A stretch of 64,000 bases of DNA. Origin: Weeksella virosa DSM 16922. Its GTDB lineage: Bacteria > Bacteroidota > Bacteroidia > Flavobacteriales > Weeksellaceae. The stretch spans positions 1,281,001 to 1,345,000 of the forward strand of contig NC_015144.1 in assembly GCF_000189415.1 (NCBI RefSeq), written 5' to 3'. Numbering within the stretch: the first letter of the stretch is position 1; each line of letters starts with the position of its first letter. Position numbers and translations under genes: made by a program. The notes beneath the pieces were generated by a model. The model ran no database searches, was not told the DNA's origin, and saw only the letters and a program-made list of their open reading frames with translations. Of this stretch, positions 11,384 to 17,938 are shown one piece after another.

Positions 11384-11457
11384 GGCGAGGTAGCTCAGAT
11401 GGTTAGAGCGCAGGATTCATAACCCTGAGGTCGGCAGTTCGATTCTGCTCTTCGCTA
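11384..11457 (+). tRNA. tRNA-Met (CAT)
   Basis: 74-nt cloverleaf. Acceptor stem GGCGAGG/CTTCGCT (with G-U pairs), D-arm GCTC...GAGC, anticodon loop TTCATAA with CAT, T-arm GGCAG-TTCGATT-CTGCT, discriminator A; the CCA end is not encoded. The lack of C1:A72 and of the GGG/CCC anticodon stem argues for the elongator form. It borders the Rhs island on the left, a classic place for accessory DNA. Confidence 0.93.
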
Positions 11458-11486
11458 CATACAACACAAAGAATCATGTGTTTTTA

Positions 11487-11525
11487 AAATATAGGGGCTA
11501 AACATTATGTTTAGCCCCTATATTT
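11487..11525 (+). terminator. Strong intrinsic terminator after tRNA-Met
   Basis: Perfect 18-nt inverted repeat (AAATATAGGGGCTAAACA and complement) with a TTA loop. Confidence 0.8.
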
Positions 11526-11674
11526 ATTATTAATTATACGATTCATTTTTTTTCATTACTTTTACAATGCACCAGTATACGAAAACGCTTCAATATACAA
11601 AGACTCATGGTAGGCGACCAAAATTAAACAAGTTGGTTTGGTAAAAATAAAATGAATATCAAAGAGAAGGTACA

Positions 11675-12094
11675 ATGAGATTGTGGAATTCTGCCGAAGC
11701 AGAGCATACTGTAGGACAAGCGTATAGTAAAATTGCAAATGAGATAGAGAGAATAGTTAATTCATATATTGAGGATAAACAATTTTCTGATGCATATAAA
11801 GATTGGTGCTGGGCCTATATTGCTATGTTAGAGGGACCAATCATGAAGACAATGAAACTACCAGAGATTGTACGTCGTAACAATAAAAAACAAGATTTAG
11901 AGTTTCGATTAAAAATCGATTATCAGTCTTTTCTTGATGGCGATGATAATCAACGATTAGAACTGATTATTGATTCTTTAATTCGTTGTTTAGAGCACCC
12001 AAAAATGACGAAAACGTGGAAAGTGCCTGAAAGTGATATTGCTATTTTAAAGGAAGCCTTACAGCTAGCAGAGCAGCAAATGAGAAAGAATTAA
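11675..12094 (+). CDS. Orphan immunity-like protein at left end of Rhs island
   Basis: 139 residues, acidic, predicted mostly helical after a short N-terminal strand (M-R-L-W-N-S-A-E). The pattern E-F-R-L-K-I-D followed by a helix ending L-I-R-C-L-E resembles what I remember of Imm44-type immunity proteins, but that is recall rather than a match I can run. A textbook Shine-Dalgarno AGAAGG at 11665-11670 sits 4 nt before the ATG, unlike host genes. No toxin gene precedes it, and the sequence right after it is a decayed Rhs core fragment, so it is probably the surviving immunity half of a lost cassette. Confidence 0.55.
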   Translation: MRLWNSAEAEHTVGQAYSKIANEIERIVNSYIEDKQFSDAYKDWCWAYIAMLEGPIMKTMKLPEIVRRNNKKQDLEFRLKIDYQSFLDGDDNQRLELIIDSLIRCLEHPKMTKTWKVPESDIAILKEALQLAEQQMRKN

Positions 12095-12234
12095 AGATAG
12101 TCGTTTATAACGACAAGACTCATGTTTTATGTTGTGATTACTTATGCGATGCTTTTAGACGGCGTATTGCTGTTCTAACAGAATATATCCGTAAAAGTGC
12201 AGAATTTGCAAAACTCATTAACCCAATAGAATAG
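12091..12234 (+). pseudogene. Decayed Rhs core fragment
   Basis: An open stretch without usable start, overlapping the end of the previous gene, reads ...Y-L-C-D-A-F-R-R-R-I-A-V-L-T-E-Y-I-R then stops with TAG at 12232. D-A-F-x-R-R-I-A is the recurrent Rhs/YD-repeat phrase (Y-D-A-F-G-R-R-I). It stands just where more upstream Rhs core would be expected relative to cassette A. Function lost. Confidence 0.4.
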
Positions 12235-12251
12235 GGTCTAAATCTGTACCG

Positions 12252-12494
12252 CAAGAAACTCAAGCAGCGCCGAAACTTTATCATTATGTGTGCGATCACC
12301 TCGGTAAGGTACAATTTTTGAAGAACCAAAATCAGTATTATGATGCTGAGACGTCGTTACATTACAATACCTTTAGGTATTATGACCCAGAGCTAGGTCG
12401 CTTTATCAGCCAAGACCCGATCGGCTTGATGGGAGGGATTAACCTCTATCAATACGCCCCGAACCCGATAGAGTGGGTGGATCCGTGGGGGTGG
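12252..12494 (+). repeat. Rhs-core direct repeat, copy A
   Basis: GC-rich stretch encoding the end of an Rhs core: Q-E-T-Q-A-A-P-K-L-Y-H-Y-V-C-D-H-L-G ... [18 protein letters not shown] ... W-V-D-P-W-G-W. Bases 12287-12494 are equal in length to copy B (13611-13818) and differ by only about three bases near the end. Lacks 35 core codons present in copy D. Confidence 0.9.
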
Positions 12495-12878
12495 ATCCGG
12501 TGGAAGACTCGTTTAATAAGAGGGATGCTTAGAAATAAGAGAAAAGTTGATTTTGGGGGTAGGGTTGTTTATCAAGATGATTCATTGTTTGAGCTAACAC
12601 AGTCAAATATAACGTTGATGTCTAAAGGGAAAGCGCCTTTTGGGTGGGATGGTCAACGAGTTAATTTACATCACCTGTCTGGTAAGGAACCTGGACCAAT
12701 GTTGGAAATCAGTGCGTCATTACATCAAAAATTGCATGGCGATTTACATTTTTTTATTGGTAATGGTGAGTCTTTTAGGAAGGACAAAAAATTAGTACAA
12801 CAGTATGAAGAGTATAGAAATAATTATTGGCAGGAAAGGTTAAAACAAATGCAAGCGAATGGAGGCAAGTGTGAATAA
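12288..12878 (+). CDS. Orphan Rhs C-terminal toxin: core end + LHH-type HNH/Endo VII nuclease tip
   Basis: 196 residues from a GTG; no Rhs N-terminus. Residues 1-69 are the conserved Rhs core end closing with the D-P-W-G-W pre-toxin motif, where Rhs proteins release their tips. Residues 70-196 are a variable tip with L-H-H at 127-129, G-P-M-L-E-I at 136-141 and further His at 146, 150 and 154, the layout of the LHH class of HNH/Endonuclease VII toxins (a metal-dependent DNase fold). It overlaps the SUKH immunity gene. Without the delivery part it is probably a silent cassette that can be swapped onto a full-length rhs by recombination. Confidence 0.7.
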   Translation: MCDHLGKVQFLKNQNQYYDAETSLHYNTFRYYDPELGRFISQDPIGLMGGINLYQYAPNPIEWVDPWGWIRWKTRLIRGMLRNKRKVDFGGRVVYQDDSLFELTQSNITLMSKGKAPFGWDGQRVNLHHLSGKEPGPMLEISASLHQKLHGDLHFFIGNGESFRKDKKLVQQYEEYRNNYWQERLKQMQANGGKCE

Positions 12879-13344
12879 TAAAAATCTGGTTCAAGATTTT
12901 TTGAAAGAATATCAACTATCACTTCCCGAAGAGTATGTTGAGTTTTTGAGTGGGTTTAAGAGTTGGGTTAGAGCCGAATTGAGTTCAGAGAACGAAATGC
13001 TTAATAGTGATGACTGGGCGTTCGGTGGGATTGATTTTCTTTCGAAAAAGGTGAAAATACAGAATGCAAAAGAAGAAAGACCATGGTTCAGAATTCTTAG
13101 CTCTTATTTCGAAGTGATGAGATGGGCGGGAAAATCAATGCAAACGAATAGTGGTCGTATACTTGATAAGAGTGATGTTTCAAATTTTTTTGCTTTTGCA
13201 GATGATGAGGGAGATATTTTGTTTTTTGATAATAGAAACAATAATAAGATAGGTAGATTTTTACATGACGAGGGCACAGTTATTTTTACTGATGCGTTTT
13301 TTTCTGATGTTGTTGATTCCTTAGAAGTTTTTTATTGTGAGTGA
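12871..13344 (+). CDS. SUKH-family immunity protein for the LHH toxin
   Basis: 157 residues from the GTG at 12871, chosen because GGAGG at 12861-12865 lies 5 nt upstream; an ATG at 12859 would bury that site. It overlaps the toxin stop by 8 nt, so translation is likely coupled. L-P-E-E-Y-V-E-F-L near the N-terminus and F-F-A-F-A-D-D-E-G-D-I-L-F-F-D near residue 113 are hallmarks of the SMI1/KNR4 (SUKH) superfamily, the commonest immunity fold paired with HNH-type polymorphic toxins. Expected job: bind and block the tip nuclease. Confidence 0.75.
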   Translation: MNNKNLVQDFLKEYQLSLPEEYVEFLSGFKSWVRAELSSENEMLNSDDWAFGGIDFLSKKVKIQNAKEERPWFRILSSYFEVMRWAGKSMQTNSGRILDKSDVSNFFAFADDEGDILFFDNRNNNKIGRFLHDEGTVIFTDAFFSDVVDSLEVFYCE

Positions 13345-13433
13345 ATTTTTGTAATGATCTATTACTATAGTCTAGTGTGGCGAGAATAGGCGTATATTGA
13401 TGCTTTGAATCATACGTTTAGCGTTACGATGTA

Positions 13434-13610
13434 ATGACCCAGCATAATTTTCACACTTTAAGCTTAAGGTTATTCCCTTGGGAGAGTTCATAGAGAATTG
13501 GTGCTTAGGCATGTTTTTTGATGGTGTAATTGTAGGGGTAAATTTTGACCAACATATGTTTGGTAAAGAAGTAACTTCTTTAGAACTTGCGGAGGACCTT
13601 ATTCAGAAAT
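13434..13610 (+). pseudogene. Frameshifted and truncated immunity-like gene
   Basis: An ATG at 13434 opens 19 codons (M-T-Q-H-N-F-H-T...) ending at TAG 13491. The +1 frame then continues the same compositional style (E-F-I-E-N-W-C-L-G-M-F-F-D-G-V-I-V-G) up to 13610, where it runs abruptly into Rhs core copy B in the wrong frame. This looks like an immunity gene that suffered an indel near 13475-13500 and lost its 3' end to the recombination that placed copy B. Family unknown. Confidence 0.4.
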
Positions 13611-13818
13611 TGTGTGCGATCACCTCGGTAAGGTACAATTTTTGAAGAACCAAAATCAGTATTATGATGCTGAGACGTCGTTACATTACAATACCTTTAG
13701 GTATTATGACCCAGAGCTAGGTCGCTTTATCAGCCAAGACCCGATCGGCTTGATGGGAGGGATTAACCTCTATCAATACGCCCCGAACCCGGTGGAGTGG
13801 GTGGATCCGTTGGGGTGG
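13611..13818 (+). repeat. Rhs-core direct repeat, copy B
   Basis: 208 bp almost identical to 12287-12494, sharing even the same internal 35-codon deletion, so A and B descend from one event. Left edge is abrupt (no further upstream core homology), marking a recombination joint. Confidence 0.9.
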
Positions 13819-14094
13819 AAAACTCGCTCTAGTACATTGCAAAGACTTTGGAAAGATTATGTCGGACAGCCTCATGTTTTCGCAGAAATTCATCATGGTT
13901 TCCCTGAAGAGTTTGCAGATAGATTTAAAAGATTAGCTGATATTGATGTTAATAATCCGAAATTTTTCTTTAATCTCTCGCCTGAAAGACATAGATTAAC
14001 TAGAGGTAGAGGTGTACATACTAATAGTTCTAGAGTTGGCAAGAATTGGAACAAAGTATTTGATGGTTTGTTAGATTATGTTGAAAAACAATGA
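13612..14094 (+). CDS. Orphan Rhs C-terminal toxin: core end + His-His nuclease-like tip
   Basis: 160 residues from GTG. Residues 1-69 are the same Rhs core end (D-P-L-G-W). The tip (70-160) carries E-I-H-H at 92-95, F-P-E-E-F near 97-101, H127 and H136 and N-W-N-K-V-F at 145-150. His-His followed by a later His and an Asn-rich end is consistent with an HNH/Endonuclease VII (beta-beta-alpha metal) toxin; it reminds me of DUF2380-type tips, but I cannot verify the family. Followed immediately by a 37-codon gene and then a SUKH immunity gene. Confidence 0.6.
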   Translation: MCDHLGKVQFLKNQNQYYDAETSLHYNTFRYYDPELGRFISQDPIGLMGGINLYQYAPNPVEWVDPLGWKTRSSTLQRLWKDYVGQPHVFAEIHHGFPEEFADRFKRLADIDVNNPKFFFNLSPERHRLTRGRGVHTNSSRVGKNWNKVFDGLLDYVEKQ

Positions 14095-14208
14095 ATGGAT
14101 AAAGAAACAGCTAAAGATTTCCTTGAAAAACGACTGAGAGATTTAGCAAGAAAAGAAAGAATCGGTAAATATTCTGCTGACGCAGTAAAAAATAGACCTT
14201 GTAAGTAA
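14095..14208 (+). CDS. 37-residue basic protein between toxin and immunity genes
   Basis: ATG directly follows the toxin stop (TGA-ATG, zero spacing) and the frame ends at TAA 14206. The product is short and basic (M-D-K-E-T-A-K-D-F-L-E-K-R-L ... K-N-R-P-C-K), predicted as one amphipathic helix. It could be a genuine small partner, or the former C-terminus of a longer tip separated by a nonsense or frameshift mutation. No family recognised. Confidence 0.35.
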   Translation: MDKETAKDFLEKRLRDLARKERIGKYSADAVKNRPCK

Positions 14209-14236
14209 TCTAGTTAACATGGATAAAGGAGATAAA

Positions 14237-14743
14237 ATGAAACTGATTAACTCAAATGAGCTTTTTAATTTCCTTGAAAAACTTGATCCTGTCATTAAAG
14301 ATAAAGGTAGAATCCCTCAAATTGATAAAAAATATACTGAGTTTATTCATCAGTTTAAAGAGGTTAGTATTACACCGGATATTGTGTTATATGGCTATCG
14401 GAAGGCGATTGAGTGGAATAAGCGAGCATCCGATAATAATTTGCCACAAAATTTGTGGCTTATAGGGCAGTCAGGGCAAGGAGATGAATGGTTTTTGAAT
14501 GAACAAACCAAAACCGTATTCTTTTTTGACCATAATCAGGGGGAATATGGGGGATTAGAGAATTTTTTAAATCTGCAGATTGATTTCACTGGTTTTCTTA
14601 GGATGGGTTTTTTGCTTGCGAAGTTAGAGCAGAGACTTGAAAAAGACCAAAGTATAGATGAATTTAAGCAGGTAGTCATGGGACTAATGAATAGTATTCA
14701 CCCTCAATTATTTGAGATGTTTCCTTATAAATATTTCGATTGA
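14237..14743 (+). CDS. SUKH-like immunity protein (second)
   Basis: 168 residues from ATG 14237, chosen because AAAGGAG at 14225-14231 is a strong Shine-Dalgarno 5 nt upstream (an in-frame ATG at 14219 precedes it). P-D-I-V-L-Y-G-Y near residue 48, W-L-I-G-Q-S-G-Q-G-D-E-W near 75 and V-F-F-F-D-H-N-Q-G-E-Y near 95 fit SMI1/KNR4-like (SUKH) proteins. Distinct in sequence from the 12871 SUKH protein. Inferred to neutralise the His-His tip encoded just upstream. Confidence 0.65.
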   Translation: MKLINSNELFNFLEKLDPVIKDKGRIPQIDKKYTEFIHQFKEVSITPDIVLYGYRKAIEWNKRASDNNLPQNLWLIGQSGQGDEWFLNEQTKTVFFFDHNQGEYGGLENFLNLQIDFTGFLRMGFLLAKLEQRLEKDQSIDEFKQVVMGLMNSIHPQLFEMFPYKYFD

Positions 14744-14776
14744 TTGTTCCTAGTCAGAAAAGTAGACAAACTCTCT

Positions 14777-14900
14777 CTTTAGGTATTATGACCCTAAGCT
14801 AGGTCGCTTTATCAGCCAAGACCCGATCGGCTTGATGGGAGGGATTAACCTCTATCAATACGCCCCGAACCCGGTGGAGTGGGTGGATCCGTGGGGGTGG
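14777..14900 (+). repeat. Rhs-core direct repeat, copy C (shortest)
   Basis: Only about 124 bp: from the R-Y-Y-D-P-K-L-G codons to D-P-W-G-W. One Glu-to-Lys difference (P-K-L-G for P-E-L-G) from the other copies; the left edge is an abrupt joint with unrelated sequence. Confidence 0.85.
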
Positions 14901-15320
14901 CATCCTGCTTTGGTTAGGCAAGTTCTTCGAAATGGCGTGATTTTGGTGGGAGGCTTGTCAAGGGCTGGAAAACGAGCGCATGGCAATTCTAAGTTAAGCA
15001 GGCGACGGAATCATGTTTATAGAATTGTGGATATAGATACTGGTGATGTTTATAAATGGGGGGACTACAGTAGGATAAGACGTGATGGAAAATCTAGCCG
15101 CGCAGAAAGTCAAGTAAGAAAACTAAACCATGAAGGTGGAAATTTTAAGTCGGAAATTGTTTGTAGAAATTTAACAAGGGCAGAAGCTTTGGCTAAAGAA
15201 CAAGGTTTTGTTAATGCTTATGCAATAGGTGCAATGAGGCGAGATGGAACAGCACGTAACCCTCTTGGTAATAAAAGACCTAAATATCATGAAGTGATAG
15301 TCAACAGTTATGGTAAATAA
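14832..15320 (+). CDS. Orphan Rhs C-terminal toxin: core end + URI/GIY-YIG-like nuclease tip
   Basis: 162 residues if read from TTG 14832 (ATG is the next codon); the frame is open some 60 nt further up without a start. Residues 1-23 are Rhs core end (D-P-W-G-W). The tip has H-V-Y-R-I at 61-65, D-T-G-D-V-Y-K-W-G at 69-77, conserved Arg at 81-84, an [10 protein letters not shown] helix with Glu123, and N-P-L-G-N-K-R-P at 143-150. That order (strand, strand, Arg, helix with catalytic Glu, GN-P end) is how the Tox-URI group of GIY-YIG-fold nuclease toxins looks. Its stop overlaps the next gene by 11 nt. Confidence 0.6.
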   Translation: MMGGINLYQYAPNPVEWVDPWGWHPALVRQVLRNGVILVGGLSRAGKRAHGNSKLSRRRNHVYRIVDIDTGDVYKWGDYSRIRRDGKSSRAESQVRKLNHEGGNFKSEIVCRNLTRAEALAKEQGFVNAYAIGAMRRDGTARNPLGNKRPKYHEVIVNSYGK

Positions 15321-16131
15321 ATACTTAAATGTTCTAGAAATTGTTACCCCTTTTGATGTTGGGGAAAATGGTTGGGCTTGGAAAGTCATTAGTAGTGCTT
15401 TTGAATTTTACGCTCATAGGAAAATTACTTCTGAAAAAATAGATAAATTGGTTATTTATATACTTGATACTCCACCAGAGAAACCATTGAATAAAAGCCC
15501 CGAGGCATTGGGTGTTGTGCAGGTACGTGTTGTTATTGATGGTGAGTATTTCAGGCGGTTAGACTCAAAGCGTGAGTTACTAGAGTTTGCGTATGATGTT
15601 TTTAAAACCACTGTACTTGGTCTAGTTAATGATTATGATCTAAAGCAAGATGAACTCTTAACTGTATTTGCTGCTTTTGAAGCATTAGACTTTGTGTACG
15701 AAGGTGTAGTGAAGAAAATCGATAAGGAGCTGACTTTACGTTGGCATTTAGAGAAACATTTACATTACTTTATCCGAATGACTAGGGAGGACGAAGGCTT
15801 TGATGATATTACCGTTTTGGAAGTAAATGGAGGGGATTTACGTCACTTTGATCGATTCGGTAAGATTAAACGACAAGATAATAAGGTATTAATTCATTGG
15901 AAGAAAAGTAGTTTTTATTCATTGGTGGATTTAGATAGTCATGAAGTCAAAGTTTTATCTGAAAAAGCACTAGCAGGGGATGCGCATCATCAATATATGC
16001 TTGCTCAAGCATATTTTAAGGGGCAATACACAAAAGTGAACGAAAAAGAAGGCATATATTGGCTTAAGTTAGCAGCAGAGAATGGTTACTCACGCGCTAA
16101 AACTATGTTAAAGAAATTAGTTGATGACTAA
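15310..16131 (+). CDS. Candidate immunity protein with C-terminal Sel1 repeat
   Basis: 273 residues; the ATG overlaps the URI-type toxin stop, implying coupled translation and a cognate pair. The N-terminal ~205 residues are unrecognised, mixed alpha/beta, with paired aromatic residues. Residues ~215-268 ([17 protein letters not shown] ... [11 protein letters not shown]) form a Sel1-like repeat, an alpha-solenoid protein-binding unit. Predicted role: bind the tip nuclease in the cytoplasm. A Sel1 repeat on an immunity protein is uncommon among the families I know. Confidence 0.5.
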   Translation: MVNKYLNVLEIVTPFDVGENGWAWKVISSAFEFYAHRKITSEKIDKLVIYILDTPPEKPLNKSPEALGVVQVRVVIDGEYFRRLDSKRELLEFAYDVFKTTVLGLVNDYDLKQDELLTVFAAFEALDFVYEGVVKKIDKELTLRWHLEKHLHYFIRMTREDEGFDDITVLEVNGGDLRHFDRFGKIKRQDNKVLIHWKKSSFYSLVDLDSHEVKVLSEKALAGDAHHQYMLAQAYFKGQYTKVNEKEGIYWLKLAAENGYSRAKTMLKKLVDD

Positions 16132-16280
16132 TTTAGCCTTGGTACTTAAAAAAGATGAAGATCGATTCTGCAATTTTTGTTGAGTAATGAAATTCCTAGA
16201 TGTCAGTGTGCTTGCTATATATTTTTTAGTTTTTAATCAAGAGAGCTTGTAAGTCTAGAAATAACAAAAATGGATGAGCG

Positions 16281-17144
16281 GTGTATCTCTACGAAGATGG
16301 TCAGTTTGTGCCCTTGGCGCAATACATCAATAGCAGTGATGGACAAGCGGAACTACTGAGCTCACGGGTGTGGCAGGCCGAGTTAGCAGAAGAAACTCAA
16401 GCAGCGCCGAAACTTTTTCATTATGTGTGCGATCACCTCGGTACCCCACAACTGTTGATGAACCAAGGTCAGGACGTGGTGTGGGAGGCCAAGGCCAAAG
16501 CGTGGGGTGAAACCCGTGTCATGAGCCGAGCTGCTACTGATGAGCAGGTGATTAATAATCATCGTTTTCAAGGTTAGTATTATGATGCTGAGACGTTGTT
16601 ACATTACAATACCTTTAGATATTATGACCCAGAGCTAGGTCGCTTTATCAGCCAAGACCCGATCGGCTTGATGGGAGGGATTAACCTCTATTAATACGCC
16701 CCGAACCCGGTGGAGTGGGTGGATCCGTTGGGGTTGGCTACTAGAGCTAATAATGGTAAATATCATATTTTTTTCGATTTTATTCTTGATGATAAGAATA
16801 TTTTTTCTAGTGACTCTGTTCAATTTAATCGGGCAAATAAAAAATTATTTGAAGAATTAAACTCTGATCTTTCATTCAGAAGAGATATGCTTAAGAGATA
16901 TCCAGAATTAAGTTCTTGGAAAGTCGACAGCAAATCACCCCCTGGATTGACTTGGCATCATCATGAAGATTTAGGACGATTGTCTTTAGTTGACCGTACA
17001 GATCATAGTTCAAATCATGCTCTTTACCATCCGACAGGCAAAGGAGGTAGAGATATATGGGGTGGAGGTGAAGATGGCAGAAGAGGTAAGCTTGATGGAA
17101 AAACAGGTGAATTAAAAAGTAAAGGATCAAAACCATGCTCATGA
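16281..17144 (+). pseudogene. Rhs C-terminal toxin with WHH nuclease tip, broken by two in-frame stops
   Basis: One frame from GTG 16281 to TGA 17142 encodes the longest Rhs core piece in the window (Y-L-Y-E-D-G-Q-F-V-P ... C-D-H-L-G ... D-P-L-G-L) and a tip. TAG at 16575-16577 replaces the Gln codon of G-Q-Y-Y-D, and TAA at 16692-16694 replaces the Gln codon of Y-Q-Y-A-P-N; both are single C-to-T changes relative to copies A and B. The tip, which could still be made from GTG 16710 (144 residues), has T-W-H-H-H-E-D-L-G near 81-89, then H99, H103, H107 and G-K-G-G, the WHH class of HNH/Endo VII nucleases. Overlaps its immunity gene. Confidence 0.7.
16390..16736 (+). repeat. Rhs-core direct repeat, copy D (longest)
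   Basis: Matches copy A from A-G-A-A-A-C-T-C-A-A onward but retains a 105-bp segment (16464-16568) missing in A and B. That segment is bounded by the 9-bp direct repeat CAAGGTCAG / CAAGGTTAG at 16464-16472 and 16569-16577. Confidence 0.85.
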
Positions 17145-17482
17145 TGAAATCATTTAACTCTATAAATAAATTAGTTGATGCGTTCAAAGAGGATCTAACT
17201 ATAGGCGAACAGATTTGTGTTTATACGAAACCCAATGTTGACGAGTTTGTGCTTGGACAAGAGTATTGGATCGATGATTACCCGGATATTGATGACGATG
17301 ATAATGAAGTCTTTCCATCTGGGGTGATTGGTAATCATTTGGTTTATTTATATTCTGGCCAACAATTCGCCGATGTTATTGGTAACGTCAGTGAGCAAAA
17401 GGCTACTGCGACGTTAAGTGATTATGTTGCTGCCTTAAATTATTATAATCAGCATGATACCTTCATGGATTTTAGTAGTTAA
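17135..17482 (+). CDS. Candidate immunity protein for the WHH toxin
   Basis: 115 residues, acidic, with a Y-W-I-D-D-Y-P-D-I-D-D-D-D-N-E patch and Y-L-Y-S-G-Q-Q-F-A-D-V-I-G-N-V-S-E-Q-K, ending in N-Y-Y-N-Q-H-D. It overlaps the WHH toxin stop by 10 nt and is preceded by AAGGA at 17122-17126. An acidic patch is what one expects of a DNA-mimic-like inhibitor of a nuclease. I do not recognise the family with certainty. Still intact although its toxin frame upstream is broken, as expected if immunity remains useful. Confidence 0.5.
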   Translation: MLMMKSFNSINKLVDAFKEDLTIGEQICVYTKPNVDEFVLGQEYWIDDYPDIDDDDNEVFPSGVIGNHLVYLYSGQQFADVIGNVSEQKATATLSDYVAALNYYNQHDTFMDFSS

Positions 17483-17938
17483 ATTATCTTGAGAATGCTA
17501 TATAACGACGTTTCACTTTTGCGTTTTATTGCATTTACGAACCCATGCATTGATGTCTGCTCGGTGAACATTTATTTACTTTTGCTTTAAAATATTAAAT
17601 AATTACACCCCCGATTTTTTTTAATAGAAAATGAAAAATATAGCCAAACGAATCTCTTATATAAGAAAATAAAGAAAAGCTATTCCTTAAGCTTAAGTAT
17701 ACTATTATCGATGGAGAGAAGCATAATCTTTTAAAAAAAATGCAAGAGTATTTTGAGGATTATTGTCGTAAACCTGTGGGGTACTAATAAACACTTCTCT
17801 TTAAAACATTCCATAAAAAAACGATAAGTTTCACTTGCATAATTCATTAAAACTTAACTATGATGATGATAGTCATTCATTTTTTGGTTCAAAATTGTTA
17901 AATTTGTGGACATCAAAAAACGTAAAAAAAATCCAATC
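17483..17938 (+). other. AT-rich right border of the island, with a possible gene fragment
   Basis: No complete gene. A stop-to-stop stretch 17665-17787 encodes 40 protein-like residues (K-L-K-Y-T-I-I-D-G-E-K-H-N-L-L-K-K-M-Q-E-Y-F-E-D-Y-C-R-K-P-V-G-Y) without a convincing start, possibly the 3' end of a degraded host gene. A -7 box for the next gene lies at 17899-17906. I find no repeat of the tRNA-Met 3' end here that would mark an attachment site. Confidence 0.4.
17899..17906 (+). promoter_or_regulatory. -7 box TAAATTTG of ferredoxin reductase gene
   Basis: Exact TAnnTTTG match 32 nt before ATG 17939. It also shows that the in-frame GTG at 17906 is promoter, not start. Confidence 0.55.

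Noticed and set aside
16575..16694. Stop codon read-through or recoding in the WHH cassette
   Set aside because: Two different stops (TAG, TAA) at Gln codons intact in sister copies; simple mutation is sufficient, and no recoding element is visible.
12252..16736. Four spaced direct repeats as a possible CRISPR array or insertion sequence
   Set aside because: Repeats are 120-350 bp, protein-coding Rhs core, unequal in length, with genes between them; no terminal inverted repeats and no transposase.
11384..17938. Integrase-type attachment site at tRNA-Met
   Set aside because: No integrase gene in the window and no copy of the tRNA 3' end found at the right border, so tRNA adjacency alone is not proof of site-specific integration.
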